Shown here piece after piece: positions 52,066 through 59,993 of a stretch of 64,000 bases of DNA (within the stretch, counting starts at the first letter, position 1; every line of letters starts with the position of its first letter). The notes below the pieces were generated by a model. The model was not told the origin of the DNA and searched no databases. It saw nothing but the letters and a program-made list of their open reading frames with translations. Location of the stretch: positions 1-64,000 of the forward strand of contig JBDHIF010000001.1 in the NCBI GenBank assembly GCA_039587535.1, in the 5' to 3' direction. Source of the DNA: JAWLHJ01 sp039587535. Lineage in GTDB: Bacteria > Gemmatimonadota > Gemmatimonadetes > Longimicrobiales > Gaopeijiaceae. The translations under genes and the position numbers were made by a program.

Positions 52066-52965
52066 ATGAGGCCACGCCCACCAAGACGCCAAGCGCTGCA
52101 GCGGGGAGTCATCATCCTTCCCTCCGCGTTCACCCTCGGCAACCTGTTCTTCGGGATCTACGCCATCGTCGCGGCGACCCGTGGTGACTTCGTATGGGCC
52201 GGCTGGTTCATCGTCTTCGCCGCCACCCTGGATATGCTGGACGGAAGCGTCGCCCGCTTCACGCGCACGGGCTCGAAGTTCGGCGCGGAGCTCGACTCCC
52301 TGGTGGACGCCATATCGTTCGGCGTCGCCCCGGGCTTCATCATTTACCAGCTCTTCCTCGCCGACACCCAATGGAGCTGGATTCTCTCGTTCTTCTACAT
52401 CACCGCGGTCGTGGTGCGGCTGGCTCGGTTCAACGTGGAACAAGGGGGTGAGGCCAAGCGCATCTTCCACGGTCTCCCCTCCCCGGCCGCCGGCGTGACC
52501 GTGGCGTCGTACTACCCTTTCAGTCAGACCCCTTGGTTCCAGGACAACCTGTCCCATCTTCCCTGGCAGCAGATCATGGGTGTGGGGATGGTCCTGATCG
52601 GGGTGCTCATGGTCAGTCACGTGCCATACGCGAAGTTCCCGAAGATCGGGCTTCGGTCGGCACGCGGCATCACCATGACCGTCGTGGTGATGAGCGCCCT
52701 GTTCGCGGCACTCACCGTGCCGCGATACTACTTCTTCGCCGCGGGCCTTCTCTACATCACGTGGGGTCTTGTCCGTTCGGTGCTCCTCGGGCTCCTCGAC
52801 CGCCTCCCGGGCGGGGACCCGCTCCTCGACACGGACGAGGACGACGAGGATGCAGGGACCCGGGGGCGCAGCGTCGACTACGGTGACCTCGGTCCCGGAG
52901 GACGCCGCTTGAACGAGGACGATGACATCGAAGATCCAGAACTCGGTCCGGAGGACCCGCTGTGA
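52066..52965 (+). CDS. pssA: CDP-diacylglycerol--serine O-phosphatidyltransferase
   Basis: 299 residues. The CDP-alcohol phosphotransferase signature is complete within DMLDGSVARF and GAELDSLVD (DGx2ARx8Gx3Dx3D), with about seven membrane helices and a Tyr/Phe-rich second half. The last 55 residues are an acidic, soluble tail (TDEDDEDAG, NEDDDIEDPE). It makes phosphatidylserine, the precursor of phosphatidylethanolamine; no psd gene is in the window. It lies 67 nt after purC and its stop overlaps purS by 4 nt, so it is embedded in the purine operon. ATG at 52066 chosen; the frame upstream overlaps purC. Confidence 0.93.
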   Translation: MRPRPPRRQALQRGVIILPSAFTLGNLFFGIYAIVAATRGDFVWAGWFIVFAATLDMLDGSVARFTRTGSKFGAELDSLVDAISFGVAPGFIIYQLFLADTQWSWILSFFYITAVVVRLARFNVEQGGEAKRIFHGLPSPAAGVTVASYYPFSQTPWFQDNLSHLPWQQIMGVGMVLIGVLMVSHVPYAKFPKIGLRSARGITMTVVVMSALFAALTVPRYYFFAAGLLYITWGLVRSVLLGLLDRLPGGDPLLDTDEDDEDAGTRGRSVDYGDLGPGGRRLNEDDDIEDPELGPEDPL

Positions 52966-53234
52966 GCCGTTTCAGACTGGAAGTGCTCGTGACCCCGAGG
53001 CCCGGCCTGCTGGACCCTCAAGGCAAAGCCGTCCACCATGCGCTCAACTCGCTGGGATGGACCGAGGTCGAGGAGGTCCGAGTGGGAAAAGCCATACACC
53101 TCGACGTCGATGCTGCCTCCGAGGCGGAAGCCCGAGACAAGGTCGAGGCCATGTGCCGGAAGCTTCTGGCGAATCCCGTCACCGAGGACTACGAGGTCTC
53201 CGTCGTCGGTTCCCGGGAGGGCGCCCCGTCATGA
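52962..53234 (+). CDS. purS: FGAM synthase subunit PurS
   Basis: 90 residues. RFRLEVLVTPRPGLLDPQG, AVHHALNSLGW, VEEVRVGKAIHLDV and CRKLLANPVTEDYEV are PurS marks. It forms the PurLSQ complex, bridging the amidotransferase PurQ and the small PurL. GTG start overlapping pssA by 4 nt; its stop overlaps purQ by 4 nt. Its presence explains the short (766-residue) PurL downstream. Confidence 0.95.
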   Translation: MSRFRLEVLVTPRPGLLDPQGKAVHHALNSLGWTEVEEVRVGKAIHLDVDAASEAEARDKVEAMCRKLLANPVTEDYEVSVVGSREGAPS

Positions 53235-53929
53235 AGGTCGCGGTGGTGACGTTCCCCGGGTCGAACTGCGACTACGACCTATACAAAGCAGTCCAGCAGG
53301 TCGATGGACACCCGAGCTTCGTCTGGCACAGGGATCGTGGGTTGGACGGGTACGACGCCGTGCTCCTGCCCGGTGGATTCTCCTACGGCGACTACCTTCG
53401 CCCCGGCGCCATCGCGCGAATGAGTCCCATCATGGAGGACGTGGTCGCCTTTGCGGACAAGGGAGGTCCCGTGCTCGGGATCTGCAACGGTTTCCAGGTG
53501 CTTTGTGAGGCGGGCCTGCTTCCGGGAGCCCTGGTCAGGAACGCTGGTCTGCGGTTCCGGAGCCACGACGTATATCTCCGCGTGGAGCGCGCGGACACCC
53601 TTTTCACGTCCGACTACGGCGAAGGTGAAGTGATTCGGGTTCCCGTGGCTCACGGTGACGGCAATTACGAGGCGGATCAGGGCACTCTGGAACGCCTGGA
53701 GGCCGAGCGCCTCGTCGTGTTCCGGTACACGGACGCCCGCGGGGAGGCCACCGAGGCGGCGAATCCCAACGGGTCCCACGCCAACATCGCCGGTATCGTG
53801 AACGAGCGCGGGAACGTGTTGGGCATGATGCCGCATCCGGAACGGGCCATGGAGGCCGTCCTGGGATCCACCGACGGCGTGGGTGTCTTCACATCGCTGG
53901 TGGCGAGCCTTTCCGGGGCGGCGGGATGA
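53231..53929 (+). CDS. purQ: FGAM synthase glutaminase subunit PurQ
   Basis: 232 residues, class I glutamine amidotransferase. VAVVTFPGSNCDYD, LPGGFSYGDYLRPGAIA, the nucleophile Cys in LGICNGFQVL, and the His/Glu of MMPHPERAME. It hydrolyses glutamine and passes ammonia to PurL. The ATG lies in an ATGA overlap with purS. A 51-nt gap precedes purL. Confidence 0.96.
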   Translation: MKVAVVTFPGSNCDYDLYKAVQQVDGHPSFVWHRDRGLDGYDAVLLPGGFSYGDYLRPGAIARMSPIMEDVVAFADKGGPVLGICNGFQVLCEAGLLPGALVRNAGLRFRSHDVYLRVERADTLFTSDYGEGEVIRVPVAHGDGNYEADQGTLERLEAERLVVFRYTDARGEATEAANPNGSHANIAGIVNERGNVLGMMPHPERAMEAVLGSTDGVGVFTSLVASLSGAAG

Positions 53930-53980
53930 GGCGTCCGACCGCGTCGAAACGACAATCTTCCATTCAAGGGTGAGAATACG

Positions 53981-56281
53981 GTGAGCACTGCCGACGGCCA
54001 GGCCACGGCGACCCATGTATCGCCGCGCGAGGGCGATCCCGAGATCACTCCAGACGTGGTCGCTGACCACGGACTCTCGGAGGATGAGTACGAACGGGTC
54101 CGGAACGTGATGGGAAGGACGCCTACCTTCACCGAGCTCGGGGTGTTCAGCGCCATGTGGTCCGAGCACTGCGGGTACAAGAACTCGAAGCGGCTGCTCC
54201 GGCTCCTTCCCACCAAGGCACCCTGGGTCATACAGGGGCCAGGAGAGAACGCTGGTGTCATCGACGTCGGCGAGGGCTACGCCGTCGCCTTCAAGATCGA
54301 GTCGCATAACCACCCGTCCGCGGTGGAGCCCTACCAGGGCGCGGCCACCGGCGTAGGAGGAATTCTCCGTGACATCTTCACGATGGGCGCCCGACCCGTA
54401 GCCGTCCTCGACTCGCTGCGTTTCGGGGACCTGGATTCCGCGAGAGTCCGCTATCTCTTCGAGGGGGTCGTCCGTGGCGTCGGTGACTACGGGAACTGTG
54501 TAGGCATCCCCAACGTCGGGGGAGAGGTCGTCTTCGACCGGGGCTACGAGGGAAACCCGATCGTGAACGCCATGTGCGTCGGCTTGATGAAGACGGAAGA
54601 CCTCATCACCGCCTCGGCGTCAGGGGTGGGCAACACGCTGATGGCCGTCGGGGCGAGGACCGGACGGGACGGCATCCATGGGGCTACCTTCGCCAGCGAA
54701 GAGCTGAGCGAGGATTCGGACGAGTCCAGCCGTCCGCAGGTGCAGGTCGGTGACCCTTTCACGGAGAAGCTACTGCTCGAAGCGAGCCTGGAGCTCATCA
54801 AGAGCGGCGCCATCGTCGGCATCCAGGACATGGGCGCGGCCGGAATCACGTCCTCGGCATCCGAGATGGCGGGACGCGGGGGAACCGGCGTGGCGATCGA
54901 CATGGCCCTGGTGCCGGTGCGTGAGGAGGGGATGACCCCCTACGAGATCCTGCTCTCCGAGTCCCAGGAGCGCATGCTCGTGGTCGCTGAGAAGGGCCGC
55001 GAAGACGAGGTCACCCGCATCCTGGAGAAGTGGGAGCTCGAAGCTGCGGTCATCGGAGAGGTCACGGACGACGGGCGCTTTCGTGTTCTGGAGGGCGGCA
55101 CGGTCGTGGCGGATATCCCCGCCCTGCCGCTCACGGAAGGCTGTCCCACCTACGAGCGCGAGGGGATCGAAGGCGAGGACGTGCTGGAACTCCGGAGCAT
55201 GGACCTCTCGGAGCACCTGATTCCCGAAGGCGATCTGACGCCGACGTTCCTGAAGCTTCTGGCGTCTCCCAACGTGGCTTCCAAGCGCTGGATCTACGAA
55301 CAGTACGACTCCACGGTCCGCACGGGCACCGCCGTGCGCCCCGGAGGTGACGCCGGGGTGGTGCGCATCCGGGGGACGCAGCGGGCGGTGGCGGCTACGA
55401 CGGACTGCAACGGCCGGTACGTATACCTCGAGCCCCGCACCGGTGCCATGATTGCGGTGGCGGAGGCGGCCCGAAACCTGGTCTGCGTGGGCGCTCTCCC
55501 CACGGCCATCACCAACAACCTGAACTTCGGCAATCCGCTGAAGGCCCACATCTACTACCAGCTCCGGGAAGCGGTCCTCGGCATGGCAGAGGCGTGTGGA
55601 AGGTTCGAGACCCCGGTGACCGGCGGAAACGTCTCCCTTTTCAACGAGACCGACGGCAAGGCGATCTACCCTACGCCGGTCGTGGGCATGGTGGGCATCG
55701 TGGAGGACGTGGACAAGATCGTGGGACAGCGTTTCCGGACGGCAGGAGACGAGATCATTCTCCTAGGGACGAACCGCGGAGAGATGGGCGGGTCGGAGTA
55801 CCTCTACGCCACTGCGGGCCTCGTCGCCGGGCCCCCGCCGACCGTGGAGCTCGATGAAGAGCGGGCGCTCCAGCAAGCGGTGCTGAAGATGATCAGTGAG
55901 GGAATGCTCCAGTCGGCCCACGACTGCTCACAGGGCGGATTGGCTTGTACCGTGGCTGAATCGGCCCTGGGGGATGGGGAAGACCCATTGGGCGCGGATG
56001 TCGAGCTGAAGGACGACCTGCGACCCGTCCAAGCGCTCTTCGCCGAGTCTCAGGGCCGCATCGTCGTCTCATGCCACCCCGACCGTTCCGCCGATGTCCT
56101 GGAGATCGCCGAGCGGTACGATCTACCGGCGCTGCGCATCGGGTCGGTGACCGGCGTCGACGAGGGGTTCCGCATCAGGACGCGCGACGGCTCTGTTCAG
56201 GCAACGCTTGCGGACATGGCCAACTCGTATTTCGGGGCGATTCCAAGCATCATGGACACTCCTTCCGCAGCCGGAGCTTGA
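53981..56281 (+). CDS. purL: FGAM synthase large subunit PurL (small type)
   Basis: 766 residues, the small PurL that works with PurS and PurQ. FSAMWSEHCGYKNSKRLL with the catalytic His, KIESHNHPSAVEPYQGAATGVGG, RDIFTMGARPVA, GIQDMGAAGITSSASEMA, TGGNVSLFNET and SAHDCSQGGLACTVAES. Two AIRS-like halves are evident. It converts FGAR to FGAM. GTG start with AAGGGTGA 7 nt upstream. The purF start follows the stop by 1 nt. Confidence 0.97.
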   Translation: MSTADGQATATHVSPREGDPEITPDVVADHGLSEDEYERVRNVMGRTPTFTELGVFSAMWSEHCGYKNSKRLLRLLPTKAPWVIQGPGENAGVIDVGEGYAVAFKIESHNHPSAVEPYQGAATGVGGILRDIFTMGARPVAVLDSLRFGDLDSARVRYLFEGVVRGVGDYGNCVGIPNVGGEVVFDRGYEGNPIVNAMCVGLMKTEDLITASASGVGNTLMAVGARTGRDGIHGATFASEELSEDSDESSRPQVQVGDPFTEKLLLEASLELIKSGAIVGIQDMGAAGITSSASEMAGRGGTGVAIDMALVPVREEGMTPYEILLSESQERMLVVAEKGREDEVTRILEKWELEAAVIGEVTDDGRFRVLEGGTVVADIPALPLTEGCPTYEREGIEGEDVLELRSMDLSEHLIPEGDLTPTFLKLLASPNVASKRWIYEQYDSTVRTGTAVRPGGDAGVVRIRGTQRAVAATTDCNGRYVYLEPRTGAMIAVAEAARNLVCVGALPTAITNNLNFGNPLKAHIYYQLREAVLGMAEACGRFETPVTGGNVSLFNETDGKAIYPTPVVGMVGIVEDVDKIVGQRFRTAGDEIILLGTNRGEMGGSEYLYATAGLVAGPPPTVELDEERALQQAVLKMISEGMLQSAHDCSQGGLACTVAESALGDGEDPLGADVELKDDLRPVQALFAESQGRIVVSCHPDRSADVLEIAERYDLPALRIGSVTGVDEGFRIRTRDGSVQATLADMANSYFGAIPSIMDTPSAAGA

Positions 56282-56282
56282 G

Positions 56283-57743
56283 GTGGATCTTCCCGTCTTG
56301 ACTGCCACCCCGAAGGACGTGCGCTCCGAGGAGCTGGACGACCGTCCCCGTGAGGAATGCGGCGTCGTCGGCATCACCGGGGTGGATCGGGCCGCCGAGC
56401 ATGCCTTCCTGGCTCTGTACGCCCTTCAACACCGAGGACAGGAGGCTGCGGGGATCGTCGCGGTGGGTGCAGATCATCGGGGTCGCTCTCACAAGGGGGC
56501 CGGACTCGTTTCCGACGTCTTCGACGCGGATTCTCTGGCGCGGCTCGAGGGCTCGACCGCGGTCGGCCACGTCCGCTACTCCACGGCCGGCGGGAACGAG
56601 CTGGCCAACGTCCAGCCGATCACCGCCCGCTATTCCCGTGGCGACCTCGCGCTGGCCCACAACGGCAACCTCACGAACCAGCTCGATCTTCGGGAGCGCC
56701 TGGTCGACGAGGGCGCGATCTTCCGATCGTCCTCGGACTCGGAGACGCTGGTACACCTGATCGCCAAGTCCCGCAGGGGTACCGTGGACGGTCACGTCGA
56801 CGACGCCCTGTCTCAGCTGGAGGGTGCGTTCTCGGTGGTCATTTCCGTGGGCGAGACGATCTACGCGGCCCGGGATCCCAGAGGATTCCGCCCGCTCGTG
56901 CTGGGCCGGCTCGGGGGCGGCCACATCGTCACCAGCGAGACCTGTGCACTGGACATCCTCGGTGCCGAGTACGTTCGGGACCTGGAGCCGGGCGAAGTCA
57001 TCCGAATGACCGAGGGCAAGGTGAAGCGACTTCGGTCACTTCCACCCGCCGATGCTCCAGCCCCGTGCATTTTCGAGCTCGTGTACTTCGCGCGACCGGA
57101 CTCCCGGATCTGGGGTGTGAGCGTCGATCGGGCACGCAGGAGATTCGGCAGGCGCCTGGCCCAGGAGCACGCCGTGGACGCCGACGCCATCGTTTCGGTT
57201 CCCGACAGCGCGAACTCGGCGGCCCTCGGATACGCCGAAGAGAGTGGGATCCCGTTCGAGCTGGGCCTCCTTCGGAACCACTATGTCGGCCGAACCTTCA
57301 TTAAGCCGTCTCAGAAGGACCGCGACTTCGGGGCACGCATGAAATACAACCCTGTGCGGGAAGTCCTGGAAGGCAAGCGTGTCGTCGTCGTCGATGACTC
57401 GCTGGTGCGAGGAACGACGAGCAGAAGCCTGGTCCGCATGCTCCGGCAGGCCGGCGCCACGGAGGTCCACTTCCGGATCGGGAGCCCGCCCGTCCGTTGG
57501 CCGTGCTTCTACGGCATCGACATGCCCACACGAAGGGAGCTCTTGGCGTCGGCCCTGGACGTGGAGGCTATCGAAGGGGAGCTCGGTGTCGATTCGCTCG
57601 GGTACCTCTCGCTGGACGGGATGACCGAGTGTGTCGAGGACTCGGGGCCCTTCTGCACCGCCTGCTTTTCCGGGAACTACCCGGCGCCTCTCGTGGACGT
57701 GGAGAAGGGTCTTGCGTCGCCCGAGGGTCCCGGGGCCTGTTGA
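56283..57743 (+). CDS. purF: Amidophosphoribosyltransferase (PurF)
   Basis: 486 residues. A 25-residue propeptide precedes Cys26 in EECGVVGITG, which becomes the N-terminal nucleophile after cleavage. N-terminal glutaminase: LQHRGQEAAGI, GHVRYSTAG, AHNGNLTN; C-terminal PRTase: VVVVDDSLVRGTT. Cys residues in APCIFE, RWPCFYG and the pair in FCTACFSG match the four [4Fe-4S] ligands of Bacillus PurF. It commits PRPP to purines and is likely feedback-inhibited by nucleotides. GTG start, 1 nt after the purL stop; the frame further upstream overlaps purL. Confidence 0.95.
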   Translation: MDLPVLTATPKDVRSEELDDRPREECGVVGITGVDRAAEHAFLALYALQHRGQEAAGIVAVGADHRGRSHKGAGLVSDVFDADSLARLEGSTAVGHVRYSTAGGNELANVQPITARYSRGDLALAHNGNLTNQLDLRERLVDEGAIFRSSSDSETLVHLIAKSRRGTVDGHVDDALSQLEGAFSVVISVGETIYAARDPRGFRPLVLGRLGGGHIVTSETCALDILGAEYVRDLEPGEVIRMTEGKVKRLRSLPPADAPAPCIFELVYFARPDSRIWGVSVDRARRRFGRRLAQEHAVDADAIVSVPDSANSAALGYAEESGIPFELGLLRNHYVGRTFIKPSQKDRDFGARMKYNPVREVLEGKRVVVVDDSLVRGTTSRSLVRMLRQAGATEVHFRIGSPPVRWPCFYGIDMPTRRELLASALDVEAIEGELGVDSLGYLSLDGMTECVEDSGPFCTACFSGNYPAPLVDVEKGLASPEGPGAC

Positions 57744-57765
57744 GCGGTCGACGGCCTGACCCTTG

Positions 57766-58815
57766 ATGACCGAGTCGGGTGTGACGGCGCCGGGAGAGCG
57801 AGATCCGCAGGACTCCCGACTCGAGCACCTCCCGAAGCCCGAGCTCCACGTGCATCTCGACGGGTCCCTCAGACCCGCCACGCTGCTGGAGCTCGGCCTC
57901 TCGCGAGGCATTCCCCTGCCCTCCCACGATGTGGACGAGCTCCGCAGCGCCGTCGTGGCCGACGATGCGCGTAGCCTAACCGATTACCTCCGTGCCTTCG
58001 ACCTGACGGTCTCTGTCATGCAGGATGCCGAGGCCCTGGAGCGGATCGCCTTCGAGCTCGCGGAGGACCAGGCAACGGAGCACATCCGCTACTTCGAGGT
58101 ACGGTTTTGCCCGACCCTGAATACCCAACGCGGGCTCGCGCCGGAGCAAGTCCTGGAGGCAGTATCGAAGGGCCTGCGGCGTGGCCAGACCGCCTTCGGC
58201 GTCCGATCCAGCATCATCGTCTGTGCCCTGCGGCATCTTCCCTCCTCGGCGTCCCACGAGCTCGCCGAGCTCGCCGTGGGATTCCGCGAGCATGGGGTCT
58301 GTGGATTCGACCTCGCGGGCCCCGAAGCCGGACATCCGGTCCGGGATCATGCCGGGGCCTTCGCCCTCGCACACAGAAGCGGCCTCCCGATCACGATCCA
58401 TGCGGGAGAAGCCGCCGGGCCCGAGTCCATCCGAGAGGCCATGGACGTCGGCCACGCGGTACGGATCGGGCACGGCACTCGACTATGGGAAGACCCGGAG
58501 CTGATGGCGCGCGCCCGAGACGGAGGTGTGGCCCTGGAGATATGCCTGACGTCGAACGTGCAGACCGGCGCCGTCTCTGCCTACGAAGCTCATCCACTGC
58601 GACGGTATTTCGACTTCGGCGTGGACGTGACCCTGTGCACGGACAACCGGCTGGTGTCGGGCGTGACCCTCACCGACGAGTATCGCCGCGCTCGTGAGCT
58701 CCTGAGCTTCTCGTGGGACGAGCTGGTACAGCTTGCGCGAAACGGGTTTTCGCATGCCTTCGCTTCAGCCGAAGCGCGCGCTGCCTTCCTCGGAGCCCTG
58801 GACGTGTACGCCTAG
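57766..58815 (+). CDS. add: Adenosine deaminase
   Basis: 349 residues. Zinc and active-site motifs: PKPELHVHLDGSLR (HxH), ITIHAGEAAGPESI (His, Glu), RIGHGTRLW (His) and TLCTDNRLVSGV (Asp; the CTDN form seen in some bacterial Add proteins rather than STDDP). It converts adenosine to inosine, feeding salvage beside the de novo purine operon. It lies 22 nt after purF and is the last gene of the plus-strand run. ATG at 57766 is chosen; a TTG three bases upstream is possible. Confidence 0.92.
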   Translation: MTESGVTAPGERDPQDSRLEHLPKPELHVHLDGSLRPATLLELGLSRGIPLPSHDVDELRSAVVADDARSLTDYLRAFDLTVSVMQDAEALERIAFELAEDQATEHIRYFEVRFCPTLNTQRGLAPEQVLEAVSKGLRRGQTAFGVRSSIIVCALRHLPSSASHELAELAVGFREHGVCGFDLAGPEAGHPVRDHAGAFALAHRSGLPITIHAGEAAGPESIREAMDVGHAVRIGHGTRLWEDPELMARARDGGVALEICLTSNVQTGAVSAYEAHPLRRYFDFGVDVTLCTDNRLVSGVTLTDEYRRARELLSFSWDELVQLARNGFSHAFASAEARAAFLGALDVYA

Positions 58816-58861
58816 CCGCACCGCCCGGCATTGGCCACTGGGCGACCAGGGTCCCGTGCAC

Positions 58862-59872
58862 CTACCCCTCCGGGTCCTCGCCCAGGTACTGCTCAGCGAG
58901 ATCTACGAACTCACTGGATCCGATGTACAGCGGAGTACGCTGGTGGAGGGACGCAGGGGTGATCACCGAGATGTCACGGCACCCGTCGGTGGCACGTCCC
59001 CCGGCCTGCTCGGCGATCATGGCCATCGGCGCCGCCTCATAGAGAAGGCGCAGCTTCCCTTCCGGATTTTCGCGCTCCCCGGGGTACATGAAGATTCCCC
59101 CCTGGAGGAGAGTCCTGTGCAGATCCGACACCAGAGATCCGATGTAGCGGGAGCCGAATCCACCATCCGTCTTCATATGGCTCACGAGGCGCTGTTGCCC
59201 TCGAGTCCATCGGTGGTAATAGGCCTCGTTCACCGAATAGACCTTCTTGGGCGGCGTGGGAAACCGCATCATCGGATGGCTCAACAGGAACTCGCCGATG
59301 GAGGGATCGAGCGTGAAGCCGTGGACCCCGGCTCCGCTCGTGTACACCAACATGGTGGACGAGCCGTACAGGATGTACCCGGCAGCCACCTGCCGGGCGC
59401 CAGGCTGCAGGCAATCCTCGAGACTCCCCCGCTCACCCTCCGACACCTTCCGGTGAATGCTGAAGATGGTCCCGATGGAAACGTTCACGTCGATGTTGGA
59501 GGACCCGTCTAGCGGATCGTAGATCACGACGTAATCCCCGGCCGGGAACTTCTCCGGTATGGGGATGAAGGTCTCATTCTCCTCGGACGCCATGCACGCG
59601 ACGAGCCCCGTGTGATCGAGCGCCCGGTACATGACCTGGTTCGCGAAGACGTCCAGCTTCTGGACCGTCTCACCGTGCACGTTTTCGCCGCCGGAGGCCC
59701 CCAGGATGTCCACTAGCCCCGCCTTGTTCACCTCTCTCGAGATCATCTTCGCCGCAAGGGCGATGTCATGTAGAAGGTTCGTGAAACGGCCCGTGGCATC
59801 GGGCTGCCTCTTCTCCTGTTCGATGAGGAACCGGGAGATGGTGAACACATGGCTGTCGGGCATCGGCGACAT
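58862..59872 (-). CDS. fbp: Fructose-1,6-bisphosphatase class 1
   Basis: 336 residues of the class I family: NVHGETVQKLDVFANQVM, ASEENETF, the metal-binding DPLDGSSNIDVNVSIGTIFSI, GYILYGSSTMLVYT, RYIGSLVSDLHRTLLQGGIFMYP and LLYEAAPMAMIAEQAGG. A gluconeogenic enzyme, in keeping with growth on acids that enter as acetyl-, butyryl- or succinyl-CoA. Convergent with add. Two close ATGs (59872, 59863) are possible starts; neither has a clear ribosome site. Confidence 0.95.
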   Translation of the reverse strand: MSPMPDSHVFTISRFLIEQEKRQPDATGRFTNLLHDIALAAKMISREVNKAGLVDILGASGGENVHGETVQKLDVFANQVMYRALDHTGLVACMASEENETFIPIPEKFPAGDYVVIYDPLDGSSNIDVNVSIGTIFSIHRKVSEGERGSLEDCLQPGARQVAAGYILYGSSTMLVYTSGAGVHGFTLDPSIGEFLLSHPMMRFPTPPKKVYSVNEAYYHRWTRGQQRLVSHMKTDGGFGSRYIGSLVSDLHRTLLQGGIFMYPGERENPEGKLRLLYEAAPMAMIAEQAGGRATDGCRDISVITPASLHQRTPLYIGSSEFVDLAEQYLGEDPEG

Positions 59873-59993
59873 CGGTCTCTCGTATCAGGGAAGGGGAGGC
59901 AAACGACGATAGAGAGGGGGTCGGGCGGGGTCAACGGATCCGCGCCCGGGCCGGCCGGCGATCGAGTCGAGCGAGCTTGCCGCGGCAGACGGA

